Below, one piece after another: positions 45,036 through 53,215 of a stretch of 55,867 bases of DNA. The notes under the pieces were generated by a model. It saw only the letters and a list, made by a program, of their open reading frames with translations, was not told the DNA's origin and searched no databases. This DNA comes from a virus. How positions within the stretch are numbered: the stretch's first letter is position 1; every line of letters begins with the position of its first letter. The stretch spans positions 1-55,867 of IMG/VR virus record IMGVR_UViG_3300046642_000249; one strand, given 5' to 3'. The position numbers and the translations under genes were made by a program.

Positions 45036-47257
45036 GCGCCTCCCATTTCGCGACTCCGAGAGGCCACCTTCGGAGCCATGTTCCAGTCAGGATGGGCGGG
45101 TGGCTGCTGCCCATTCGGTGTCGGCGGGCCTTGCGGTCCCGGCTGTCCCGGCCCCGGCACTCCGGGCGGCAGCTGGGGCGGCATGGCGCTCGCCGCGAGC
45201 TTGTCGAGCACGCTCTTCGCGTCGTCGATCTGCTGTTGTGACGGGAAGACGCCTTCCGCCATCATCAGCGCGACGACGAGCGGATTCGTCAGATCTTCCT
45301 TGCCTGTGAACCGGTAGCTGATGTTCGGCTTCTCGGTCTTCGGCTGGGGCTTCGTCATCACCTCTGCCGGGTCCATCCCGCTCAGCTCCCAGATCTTCGC
45401 GATGATCGGCTCGGGGTTCACGAACCCGCTCTGCACGGTCATGTTCATGCCCTTCATCAGCTTGTCGATCTGCTGACCGGCGTCGAGCGCGACCATCGAG
45501 TCGGGGATGAGGTTCAGGACGAGGTCATGCGTGATGTGCTTGATGTCCCATGTGCCGAACAAGGCTGCTTTCTCTTCGTCCGTCAGAATCGGGAAGTCCG
45601 AGTAGAGCGTCATGAGGCCCGCGAGGACGTCCGCAATGTTGAGCACGAACGCCGCGACGAACGAACGCTCCTGCGTCACTCCGGTGCTGAAGTTCTCCTG
45701 CGTGGCGTTCGCTTCGGCCGCGGTGGTGCGCGAGCGGCCCTCCGAGCCCATCTGGTTCGGTCCAATGCGCCAGACCTCGTTCAGGTCGGCCTTGGCCTGC
45801 TGGTCGAACTCGATATTCTCGGATGGGTAGCTGGCGCGAGCGATCTCACCGATTGAGCGGTCGCCGGGGCCGTTCGTCGGGATCATCCCCTGCACGATGC
45901 CGCGCATGAGGTTCGCCTGCAGGTCCATATCGATACGGTTCACGTCGAACCAGCGAATCGGGATCGACCGCTGCCGATTCTGGAACATCTGCGAGCGCGA
46001 GCGGCGCATGTCGGCAACCTGCGGCCGTCCAGCCTGCGAATCAGACGGCGGGACCGGGTTGTCCGTGATGTACATCAGCGTCAGCAGCTGAATCGGGAAT
46101 TTGCACGCGCCCGTGTACTTCCGCGCCATCGGGTCGAGCTTCTGGCCCTTCCACGGCTCATGGACAACGGGCTTGTCGATGCCGTCCACGTAGACGATGC
46201 GCCAGATAGCCTTGAAGTTCTTCTCGTCGGGGTCCTGACGGTAGCGCCAGTAGAACAGCTCGACGTAGGCGATCTCGTCGATGTCCGCGAGCGGCTGCTT
46301 GTTCTGGGTCTGGCGCAGATCGGTCGTTCCGTCGATGGGAGTCGTTTCCACCGCCTGTTCGAGCTGCTCGTCCGTCAGTTTGAACTCGGCCTTGCCGCAC
46401 GCGCGCGTCATCCGAGCCTTGTGCGCGATGAAGTCGGCGTTGTTGAAGTCTGAGCCGATGAACTCACTCGGCCAGAGGAGGTCGCGCGGCGAGATGCGCG
46501 AGACGCTGAACATGTCGCTGACGGGGCGCGACACTTGGAGCATTTCGGGCGCCGGAGGTGCCGGGGGCGCTCCCGGTCCAGCCTCAGGACCAGCGGGTGG
46601 TGCTCCGGGTGGCGGCGGTGGTGCGCCCGGTCCCGGTGGCGGGGCTCCGGGGCCAGCAGGCGCTCCCGGCGGGCCGGGAGGAGGGGGCGGCTGAGGAGTC
46701 GGACTCTGTGCGACCGCGTCCAACGGATCCTCAGCCGGTATTTCCACCGTGTCGAAGCGCGCGTTGTAGCTGACGATCACGGCAGCTACGCCTGAGGCGT
46801 TCACGACGTCCGTCAGGCACTCTCTCATCGCGACTGCGAGGTTGGCACGTTTCGGACCCAGCTCATAATTGAGCTGCTTGAGAAACGGGCTGACCGCTGC
46901 TTTATACTTCCCATTCTCGTGGGTGCCGCGAATGGTGGGGACGGCTGAGAACAGGTTCGCAGTCTTCGTCTTGGTGAGGGACCAATCGGGGTTGATAGCA
47001 CTCTGGAGATCGGCGTTGATGTCGAGCCCTTCCGTGAACAGCGGGATCGGCTGACCGAGGATCACGTCGACGTTGCGCTTCCAGTCGTTCAGATAGTGGC
47101 GTTTGTGCGTATACGCGTCGTTTGATCGGGACTTCAGCGTGTCCGCGATCTTCGTGTTCAGATCCTTGCCCGGTGCGGCGGCAATTTGCATGCCTCCGGC
47201 GACGGTCGGAGGAGTCACTGCAGCCATGTCGGAGGAAGTTTGAGTCAGGTCAGCCAT
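45032..47257 (-). CDS. Portal protein with Pro/Gly-rich insertion
   Basis: A 741-residue protein. N-terminal helical/wing residues (RSNDAYTHKRHYLNDWKRNVDVILG) match large portal proteins of P22-like phages in size. After residue 185 there is a run of some 50 residues made only of Pro, Gly and Ala with few others (about 186-238), splitting the wing domain. The clip/stem region follows (YPSENIEFDQQAKADLNEVWRIGPNQMG) and the C-terminus is again Pro/Gly-rich. It lies after terminase, as expected. Confidence 0.75.
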   Translation of the reverse strand: MADLTQTSSDMAAVTPPTVAGGMQIAAAPGKDLNTKIADTLKSRSNDAYTHKRHYLNDWKRNVDVILGQPIPLFTEGLDINADLQSAINPDWSLTKTKTANLFSAVPTIRGTHENGKYKAAVSPFLKQLNYELGPKRANLAVAMRECLTDVVNASGVAAVIVSYNARFDTVEIPAEDPLDAVAQSPTPQPPPPPGPPGAPAGPGAPPPGPGAPPPPPGAPPAGPEAGPGAPPAPPAPEMLQVSRPVSDMFSVSRISPRDLLWPSEFIGSDFNNADFIAHKARMTRACGKAEFKLTDEQLEQAVETTPIDGTTDLRQTQNKQPLADIDEIAYVELFYWRYRQDPDEKNFKAIWRIVYVDGIDKPVVHEPWKGQKLDPMARKYTGACKFPIQLLTLMYITDNPVPPSDSQAGRPQVADMRRSRSQMFQNRQRSIPIRWFDVNRIDMDLQANLMRGIVQGMIPTNGPGDRSIGEIARASYPSENIEFDQQAKADLNEVWRIGPNQMGSEGRSRTTAAEANATQENFSTGVTQERSFVAAFVLNIADVLAGLMTLYSDFPILTDEEKAALFGTWDIKHITHDLVLNLIPDSMVALDAGQQIDKLMKGMNMTVQSGFVNPEPIIAKIWELSGMDPAEVMTKPQPKTEKPNISYRFTGKEDLTNPLVVALMMAEGVFPSQQQIDDAKSVLDKLAASAMPPQLPPGVPGPGQPGPQGPPTPNGQQPPAHPDWNMAPKVASRSREMGGA

Positions 47258-47263
47258 GTGCCC

Positions 47264-47566
47264 CTATTTTTTCCTAGTTAGACGATCCTGATTGACCGAG
47301 GTCTTACGACGATGACAATTGGCACACAGCACTTGAACCTTTGTCAATTCTTCGTAAAAATCAATCCAGTTCAAATGAGCCCAGCGGCTCTGTCGTAGTT
47401 TTGGAGATTTCGTAGCCGGGTCCAAATGATCGAGATCCAGAACAACCGGGTCTTTCTCTCCGCATGTCGCACAACCGTGAAGCCCTTTAAAGGCGTTAAT
47501 CACCGTTTGTTTTCTTGAGAGGAGCCGCTGCCCCCGGCGCCGATTGCCCGCTACTGAGTTCTTCAC
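47264..47566 (-). CDS. HNH endonuclease between terminase and portal
   Basis: A 100-residue protein. A basic N-terminus is followed by GCATCGEKDPVVLDLDHLDPATKS (CxxC plus the DHL core) and VQVLCANCHRRKT (NxH half). This is a minimal HNH nuclease of the type found beside phage terminase genes. Some of these assist DNA packaging (as in HK97 gp74), others are homing genes. Its lower GC and AT-richer codons than its neighbours suggest transfer. Confidence 0.75.
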   Translation of the reverse strand: MKNSVAGNRRRGQRLLSRKQTVINAFKGLHGCATCGEKDPVVLDLDHLDPATKSPKLRQSRWAHLNWIDFYEELTKVQVLCANCHRRKTSVNQDRLTRKK

Positions 47567-47589
47567 ACTGGCCCTTCTAGAGTATCACG

Positions 47590-49080
47590 TTAGTTGTAGT
47601 ACGGAACAGGCTGAGCGCGCTTCGGGCGCATCCAGCGGGGGATCGCTTCTGCCACACTCACGCGCGAAGCTTGCGCCATGCCCATTGCAAAGTAAGCCAG
47701 AGCGATAACGTAATGATCGTTGCCATCCGCGATCTTGCGCGGGTCGTGCTGGTCCCGGCGCAGTTGGGGGAAGGTCTTGACGAGATTCGGACAGCCATAT
47801 TCGCCCTTCGCGTCCACAATCGAGAGCTGGGGACGCCCGTTGATCATCGTGTTGAGCAGTTCATGGACCGCGTAGCCCGCGAGGATGCGGTCGTTCTTCG
47901 ACGGCGTGACGGGGATCCCGTTCATCTCGAAGAGTTCGCCTATCGAGTACTCTTGACCCTCTTTGATGTTCATCGTGGGGTCGCAGAACGACTCCGTGAT
48001 CCGCATCCCGCGCGATTCACGCTTAATGTCGATGGCGACGTCCTTCGCAAGCGTCCGCTTCCACGTCCGCTCCTTGAACACGACCGCACGCTTGTTCGGC
48101 AGCATCGCGATCCACAAACAGACGGCCGGATCGGGATCGTAGCCCCAGTCGATGGCTCGGTAGATGTTGAACCAGCCGTGATCGAGGATCGATTTCTCGA
48201 CGCCATCGTCGCCGCGCCACTTCGGGACCACGGGCGTCGTGTGCCACGACACTAATTGCCACTTCGTCTCTTCGGTGATGACCTTCCCGTCGTAATGCTC
48301 GCCTATCGACAGCTCAACCAGCTTTTGTTTCGCAAAATCATCGAAGTATGCGCCCTCATCGACGCGCTCTCCGAGCAGCCACGCCTTGCGGATGTGCTCG
48401 GGGAGCACGCCAAGCTTGGCTTTGTACGCCTTGACGTCCAGATGGTCGTTGTCTTCGAGTCGACTGAAGATCATCTGGTAGTTCTTCGGATCGTAGTCGG
48501 GGAAGAGCGCCGGATCGACCGAATGATCGACGAACCATGCGTACATCCAGTCCGCGCCCTCACCGAGTGGGTTCGATCCTGCCCTGATCACCGCCTGATA
48601 GCCTGCGTTCTTGGGCGCGCGGCAGGCTGCGCTGATCATCAGGTACTGTTGGAGCGAGAACGTGCTCAGCTCGTCGAACACGATCAGCCCATACTGGGCC
48701 GATAGGAAGTTGAACACGTCGGCTTCGGTTTCGCAGTGGCGGAAACTGATCGAGGAGCCGTTCGGAAACTGCGCGGTGAAGGTCGTCTTGAGGAACTGGC
48801 CCCCAAGGAGGGCCATCTCGCGCTCGATGTAGTTCAGATGGGACTCTCGCAGCTCAGGCATCGTGCGCCGGAGGATGAGGGCACGGAATCCGGGGATGAC
48901 GAGACATCGAATGTGCGCGTCGAAGCGTAGCTGGGTCGATTTGCCGGTGCCGCGCGGCCCCAGCGCCAGCAGATTCGGGCACTCGGAGGCGTGGAACTCG
49001 GGCTGATGCAGCTTCGGATCAGGCCGATACAGCTCGATTGGGCTACCATTGTCGTCCAGAACAACGAGGGCCTGTTCCAC
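47590..49080 (-). CDS. terL: Terminase large subunit
   Basis: A 496-residue protein. Walker A is GPRGTGKS (41-48), Walker B is YGLIVFDELSTF, and coupling segments follow. The nuclease domain has AIDWGYDPDPAVCLWI, ESFCDPTMN and DGNDHYVIALAY as its three acidic motifs. This is the ATPase-nuclease that packages DNA into the prohead at the portal. It overlaps the small-subunit-like gene. No large insertions are seen. Confidence 0.9.
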   Translation of the reverse strand: MEQALVVLDDNGSPIELYRPDPKLHQPEFHASECPNLLALGPRGTGKSTQLRFDAHIRCLVIPGFRALILRRTMPELRESHLNYIEREMALLGGQFLKTTFTAQFPNGSSISFRHCETEADVFNFLSAQYGLIVFDELSTFSLQQYLMISAACRAPKNAGYQAVIRAGSNPLGEGADWMYAWFVDHSVDPALFPDYDPKNYQMIFSRLEDNDHLDVKAYKAKLGVLPEHIRKAWLLGERVDEGAYFDDFAKQKLVELSIGEHYDGKVITEETKWQLVSWHTTPVVPKWRGDDGVEKSILDHGWFNIYRAIDWGYDPDPAVCLWIAMLPNKRAVVFKERTWKRTLAKDVAIDIKRESRGMRITESFCDPTMNIKEGQEYSIGELFEMNGIPVTPSKNDRILAGYAVHELLNTMINGRPQLSIVDAKGEYGCPNLVKTFPQLRRDQHDPRKIADGNDHYVIALAYFAMGMAQASRVSVAEAIPRWMRPKRAQPVPYYN

Positions 49081-49523
49081 TACTCTTTGACCTCAGTCGC
49101 GATGACTTCGATGGGCTCTTTGGTCGCGTCGAGGCCCCCGACCTTGATCCCGATCATCACGCGTGGCCCCTGACCGCCCTGTTCGGCCACTTTGGGCTCG
49201 ATGATGTGCGACCCTTCGGCGCTCAGACGCTCCATCGCCCACTGCGCGCCTTTCATCGCTGCGTCCTGATTTCCGTCATTATGAGCCCTTTGGACCGCTT
49301 TTCTGTGCATGTCGACGTAGAAGTCCGCGTTGGCACGGAACTTGCTTTGGGCGTCGTCGATCAGCTCTTTGATGGCGGTTTTGGAGCGTCGGAGGGCAGT
49401 CGCGAGGCCGTTGACTTGGGCGGGACGGAGTTCGCCGGGTTGGTCGAGCACGACCTGTGCTACGAGTTCGCGTTCGGCGTCGGTGATGGGGCCGATTCGT
49501 TTGGTGGACTTACGGGTAGCCAC
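49080..49523 (-). CDS. Terminase small subunit-like protein
   Basis: A 147-residue protein. The basic N-terminus is followed by helices ITDAERELVAQVVLDQPGELRPAQVNGLATALRRSKTAIKELID, a helix-turn-helix-like DNA-binding unit. The C-terminal part is helical plus short strands (GPRVMIGIKVGG). Position directly before terL supports the role: DNA recognition at the packaging site. Sequence similarity alone is weak. Confidence 0.7.
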   Translation of the reverse strand: MATRKSTKRIGPITDAERELVAQVVLDQPGELRPAQVNGLATALRRSKTAIKELIDDAQSKFRANADFYVDMHRKAVQRAHNDGNQDAAMKGAQWAMERLSAEGSHIIEPKVAEQGGQGPRVMIGIKVGGLDATKEPIEVIATEVKE

Positions 49524-49792
49524 TAGATCTCCTCTGAAGAGTTGAAGATCTTAAGATACTTCTGCATTCTGTTAAGGATTTCAGGGTCCTCTTTCACCAA
49601 GCCTAATACCCGGTTACAGCGGCAGCAGAGTAGCCCTCTGATCTCCTGAGTGGTGTGGTTATGGTCCATGGCGAGCTGCCGAACTGTTCCGTGAAAAGAA
49701 GAGGTTTCAGGCTGTCGGCAAATGCTACAGACTCCTTTTTGAAATTCAAAAAGTATCTCATAGAGGGCAGTCTGTACTCTTGAGCGTCCCAT
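49523..49792 (-). CDS. Endonuclease VII-like (HNH) nuclease
   Basis: An 89-residue protein. YEILFEFQKGVCSICRQPETSSFHGTVRQLAMDHNHTTQEIRGLLCCRCNRVLGLVKEDPEILNRMQKYL matches the Endonuclease_7 pattern: CxxC, MDHNHTT, RGLLCCRCNR. It is short and lacks the T4 endo VII dimer domain, as in free-standing homing versions. AT-richer than the terminase genes it follows. Promoter expected in 49793-49870. Confidence 0.8.
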   Translation of the reverse strand: MGRSRVQTALYEILFEFQKGVCSICRQPETSSFHGTVRQLAMDHNHTTQEIRGLLCCRCNRVLGLVKEDPEILNRMQKYLKIFNSSEEI

Positions 49793-49870
49793 TTAGAGAA
49801 CAAAGATGCAAGCAATGTGCCAGACAGGCTGCAGACTATCGCGGCACCCTGTTTGCATTGGTTATAGCCT
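49793..49870. promoter_or_regulatory. Divergent intergenic region
   Basis: A 78-bp gap between the minus virion block and a plus block. On the plus strand TTATAG sits about 7 bp before ATG 49871 and no ribosome-binding site is visible, so that gene might be leaderless. No clear -35 elements on either strand. Confidence 0.35.
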
Positions 49871-50137
49871 ATGGACATCATCAGCGAGAAACGCTACAAG
49901 CAAGTCCCGGTGGTCGATCTCGACATCCTGTATGTGGGTGGGCTGCACGATGTGATCTGCCTGTATCCCCACGACCGCTACGACATCACGACCGATGGAG
50001 AGATTCGTGTGTGGATCATCAATGAGCGGACGGGGGAGACGACTGAACACATGATCAGCGAGCGCGCCAACCGCTGCTCCTACAAGTTCGGAAACCGCTT
50101 CCTGAAAGTCGAAGATACCTCGCCCTTGCCGGAGTAG
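49871..50137 (+). CDS. Hypothetical 88-residue protein
   Basis: MDIISEKRYKQVPVVDLDILYVGGLHDVICLYPHDRYDI..., a beta-rich protein with charged loops and no motif I recognise. It is the first gene of the short plus block and is followed by a folded intergenic RNA. Function unknown. Confidence 0.5.
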   Translation: MDIISEKRYKQVPVVDLDILYVGGLHDVICLYPHDRYDITTDGEIRVWIINERTGETTEHMISERANRCSYKFGNRFLKVEDTSPLPE

Positions 50138-50139
50138 CG

Positions 50140-50208
50140 GTGGGCGTCCCTACTGGCGACAGTCGCTGGAGGGAGGTGCAGCGGTGCTGCGCGCTTCAGG
50201 ACGCCCAT
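50140..50208 (+). ncRNA. Candidate folded RNA or leader
   Basis: TGGGCGTCC (50141-50149) pairs perfectly with GGACGCCCA (50199-50207). Inside lie a perfect hairpin GCAGC-GGT-GCTGC (50178-50190) and a GCGACAGTCGC dyad. No T-tract follows. It sits between the first gene of the block and a small basic gene. Confidence 0.45.
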
Positions 50209-50263
50209 AACGATTCTCGCACGTTGGCCCTGCGCTTGCAAGACCCCCAGCGGAGGTTTTCAC

Positions 50264-50377
50264 ATGTTCCGCTACTTGCTCCGTCGTAAGCTCGCACGCA
50301 CGTCCGACGCCCGCCGCGAGGCGCGCTACCAGCGTCGGGTCGCCATCCGCTATCTGAGATTCGCCCTAGGAGGTTAG
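50264..50377 (+). CDS. 37-residue arginine-rich peptide
   Basis: MFRYLLRRKLARTSDARREA..., with about a third arginine, an amphipathic helix likely to bind nucleic acid or membrane. GGAGG lies 8 bp upstream; the stop is directly followed by the start of the lipoprotein gene (TAGATG), and that gene's AGGAGG lies inside this ORF. Confidence 0.5.
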   Translation: MFRYLLRRKLARTSDARREARYQRRVAIRYLRFALGG

Positions 50378-51871
50378 ATGACTGATCGGATCAAGGACAT
50401 CCCCGCGAACCCGAACCCGCTCGAAAACGGCCAGTCGGACCCCACCCCCGAGAAGGGCAAGAAGGGTTCGCTCTGGCGCACCGTCGTGTCGACGATCAAG
50501 GGCGTGCTCGGCGTCAGCATCTTGGCCGGTTTCATGGCCGGTTGCGGCGTCACGTTACCCCCTGCGCGTCCACCGGTTGTGACCCCGCCGCCCGTCACGA
50601 CGCCCCCTCCTGTGACCGCTCCGGCGACCGTGGCGGTCGACATGGCCGCGTGCGTCACGCCGTTCGTGGACAACTACTGCAGTGGCGTCAGCGCGACCAT
50701 CGCCATCGAGATCGGGCCGAACGTCTGGAAGACCTACCGGACGGACACCAATGGCTACGTCTACATCCCCGACGCGCCGAACGTCCCCGACTCGCAGATC
50801 ACGATCAAGGCCGATGGCTACGTCACCATCCAGCAGCACCTCGACATCGCCCACAACCCGCTCATCCCCACCGACCTCGTCTACGTCAACAGCGTCTTGG
50901 GCTTGCACAATCATCGGGATTTGACTCCAGCAGTCAAGCCGCTGCCGCCCGTACCGCTGCGTCAGTCCGTGCTGGCCGTCCATATCACTGGGCAGGGCCT
51001 GACCGTCAACACGGCGCAGTTCGGGACGCTGCCGTGGTGGGAAGCCGCCCTGACCTACCTGTCACCGGCTGACCGGCAGGCCGTCTACGCGGCCAAGCAC
51101 GCCAGCACGGCATGGCCAGCGGGCGATACGCACGCCATCATCGCGGTCCCCTCGGGTCGGGCGCTCTACGACGAACCGAACCAGCCGTACAGCGCAGACC
51201 GCTTCCCTCCGCTCGACTGGACGACCGGCGGCACGCTGATGATCCCGGCGTTCAACGACCTCGTCAAGGAAACCATCGACAACGGCTTCATCCCGATGAT
51301 CTTCCTCGACGAAACCATGGACACCAGCTTCAAGACGCTGCCCGTGGTGCTCAACGCCCTCCAGCACAGTCCGTACGGCGACCTGACGCCTTACGTGATG
51401 ATCCTGCCGGGTTGGGACGGCGTCTTCTACGGCTGGGAACCGTCCCACACCGTCATCCCGCAGTGGGCCGCGAATGCCCGCTCGGTCTGTCCGTTCTGCG
51501 TGCTCGGGATTGAGCATAACGTCGGCCACATTCCGGTCGGTGAAGGCCCGAGCGATTGGACGCCAGTCGGCCTGATGCGCGACTACGACATCCTGTTCTC
51601 GGAGTTCTTCGATGGGGTGTTCGACGACACGGTCTGGCAGATCGCTGGGCGCACGATTCGCCCGTACATTCGCCCCGCCGATCAGCCCGCCGGTGACGAC
51701 CCGAACCCGCCGTACTACATGCAGGGGTCGAAGCTGTTTCCGAACGAGAAGCAACCCGCCTGCTTCTTCGAGTTCGCGATGTATGGGTGGGTGCGTGGCT
51801 CTTCGTCCGCTGCCTCCATCGTCCAGTGGCGGCAGTACTTCAAGAATCTCGGCTATCAGTGTGGCGGATAA
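50378..51871 (+). CDS. Large predicted lipoprotein, TIM-barrel-like
   Basis: A 497-residue protein. A 33-residue cytoplasmic-type N-terminus precedes a hydrophobic segment with lipobox (SILAGFMAGC, cysteine near 56). Next come a Pro/Thr linker, a carboxypeptidase-regulatory-like beta domain (YRTDTNGYVYIPDAPNVPDSQITIKADGYV, about 120-155), and a 300-residue alpha/beta domain. In the last, MIPAFNDLVKETIDNGFIPMIFLDE, YVMILPGWDGVFYGW and DILFSEFFDG resemble glycosidase barrels. No family was recognised. It could be a cell-surface-acting or virion-tip enzyme. Confidence 0.55.
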   Translation: MTDRIKDIPANPNPLENGQSDPTPEKGKKGSLWRTVVSTIKGVLGVSILAGFMAGCGVTLPPARPPVVTPPPVTTPPPVTAPATVAVDMAACVTPFVDNYCSGVSATIAIEIGPNVWKTYRTDTNGYVYIPDAPNVPDSQITIKADGYVTIQQHLDIAHNPLIPTDLVYVNSVLGLHNHRDLTPAVKPLPPVPLRQSVLAVHITGQGLTVNTAQFGTLPWWEAALTYLSPADRQAVYAAKHASTAWPAGDTHAIIAVPSGRALYDEPNQPYSADRFPPLDWTTGGTLMIPAFNDLVKETIDNGFIPMIFLDETMDTSFKTLPVVLNALQHSPYGDLTPYVMILPGWDGVFYGWEPSHTVIPQWAANARSVCPFCVLGIEHNVGHIPVGEGPSDWTPVGLMRDYDILFSEFFDGVFDDTVWQIAGRTIRPYIRPADQPAGDDPNPPYYMQGSKLFPNEKQPACFFEFAMYGWVRGSSSAASIVQWRQYFKNLGYQCGG

Positions 51872-51872
51872 G

Positions 51873-52376
51873 ATGCAGCCGCCCTACACGCCTGAAGAGG
51901 AGCGGAAGATCGCGCTGGTGAAGGCCCTCATGGAGAACGGCGTCAAAGCGATGTTCGACGCCGTCGATACACCGGTGGAACAGGCTGAAAAGGAGCTACT
52001 CATGGCACAACCGTGGGAAGAACTGAAGAAATTCAACACCGAAAAGAAGGCGCAGACGGGCAAGATCTCGGGCGCCTCGAACCCCATCGGCATCCCCCAT
52101 ACCGATCTCTGGGCCGGTCCTACGCAGGAGGGCGGCGGGCCGCTCAGCGAGGGCGGCGGCGGGCTCGGACAGGTGCGGATCTCAGGCCAGTGCAACCCCG
52201 AGAAGATCCTCGACCTCGGCAAGCTGGCAGCGGTCAGACGCGTCGAGGAGCTGCGCTCAGACCTCAAGCGGAAGCTCGACGCCATGTATCGCGAGCAGCA
52301 GGCCGCGATGCACGTCGTGCAGGACTACGAGGGCCGCATCCAGCGCCTCAACATCCTGATCGACGACCTCCGATGA
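51873..52376 (+). CDS. Hypothetical 167-residue protein
   Basis: ATG 51873, one base after the lipoprotein stop (an in-frame GTG at 51861 is also possible). Helical N-terminus (EEERKIALVKALMENGVKAMFDAVD), a Gly-rich flexible middle (TQEGGGPLSEGGGGLGQV) and a C-terminal coiled coil (VEELRSDLKRKLDAMYREQQ). Its ATGA overlap with the next gene suggests they act together. Not recognised. Confidence 0.55.
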   Translation: MQPPYTPEEERKIALVKALMENGVKAMFDAVDTPVEQAEKELLMAQPWEELKKFNTEKKAQTGKISGASNPIGIPHTDLWAGPTQEGGGPLSEGGGGLGQVRISGQCNPEKILDLGKLAAVRRVEELRSDLKRKLDAMYREQQAAMHVVQDYEGRIQRLNILIDDLR

Positions 52377-52807
52377 ACCGCCGATCCTTCCTCCGCACGC
52401 TGATCGCCGTCCCCTTCGTGGGGGCGGCGCTCTACTCAGGCGTCGAACGCCTCGTCGTCAAGCCCTACATCCGCATGACGGGCGCCCCCTACTTCTCGGA
52501 GTGGCAGGAGATGCCGACGCACCTCATCTACGCCGCGAAGTGGCTGCAGTGGTGCGAGATCGACGGCCGCGCTCAGGTCGTCCTCGTGCCCATCCTCATC
52601 TCTCGGCAGTCCCTGTTCAACCAGCCGTCCGACGAGGCGCGCCTGAGCCTCGTCACCGCCGCCATCGAGAACGGCTACAACTCGCTCGTGGACCACGTCG
52701 AGGTCACCAGCGGTCGGCCGTACAGCTGGGGACCGCCGCCGACGCACGACCGCTACGTTGAGTTTGCGCTGCCGCTCGCGCGCATCGGATCCTCCCACAC
52801 CGCGTGA
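52373..52807 (+). CDS. Tat-signal-like exported protein
   Basis: A 144-residue protein. MNRRSFLRTLIAVPFVGAAL has the twin-arginine motif (RRSFLR) and a hydrophobic stretch, like a Tat signal. The rest includes WLQWCEIDGRAQVVLVPILIS and YNSLVDHVEVTSGRPYSWGPPPTHDRYVEFALPLARI, with strand-rich patterns. Tat exports folded proteins to the periplasm. A phage-encoded Tat substrate is unusual, and could also be an anchored protein if the signal is not cleaved. Confidence 0.55.
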   Translation: MNRRSFLRTLIAVPFVGAALYSGVERLVVKPYIRMTGAPYFSEWQEMPTHLIYAAKWLQWCEIDGRAQVVLVPILISRQSLFNQPSDEARLSLVTAAIENGYNSLVDHVEVTSGRPYSWGPPPTHDRYVEFALPLARIGSSHTA

Positions 52808-52951
52808 TTCGCGCCGCCGTTTGATCCCCGCCGCTGCCAGTGGCTACTAGTTACTGACGGTACCCACCAGCAGCGAGCGGGTCCTTCCCGACCGCTAACT
52901 TGCGCCGCACATTGGACTTATCCTCGAAGCGTGAACATTAGCAGGGCACCT

Positions 52952-53044
52952 GCGCACCTAGGGGGGCCTAGGCGCACCTTCGCGCCGGGACTGGCGGCAG
53001 CCAGAGGTGCGCGCACCCCTCCCCGCGCACCCACTGCGCGCACC
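52952..53044. repeat. Five GCGCACC direct repeats with CCTAGG pair
   Basis: GCGCACC begins at 52952, 52972, 53011, 53025 and 53038; the last three are 13-14 bp apart. CCTAGG-GGGG-CCTAGG (52957-52972) sits between the first two. All are direct on the plus strand, and the intervening sequence differs, so this is not a simple tandem expansion. Confidence 0.6.
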
Positions 53045-53168
53045 CCTACCCTCCAGTGTCCTGCAGATAGGACGCCTGTCCTGATAGAAGGGCGAGTGTG
53101 GGCTGCCCGATACGGCCGGGAGTGGGTTGGGTGAAGTGGGTTAGTGGGCTGGGGCTGGAACGAACGAC

Positions 53169-53215
53169 GGCCGGTATAGCGTCAGTAGCTGACAGCCACT
53201 AGAGCCACACCGGCC
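53169..53215. terminator. Nested hairpins near convergent ends
   Basis: GGCCGGT (53169-53175) pairs with ACCGGCC (53209-53215), enclosing a perfect GTCAG-TAG-CTGAC hairpin (53181-53193). It lies just beyond the end of the minus block (53238). GTCAGC and GCTGAC at about 53235-53265 add another pair overlapping that gene's end. Confidence 0.4.

Noticed and set aside
49780-50025. Plus-strand frame with CKQCARQAADYR (zinc-like)
   Set aside because: It is largely antisense to the endonuclease VII gene start and then overlaps the better 49871 gene; no ribosome-binding site.
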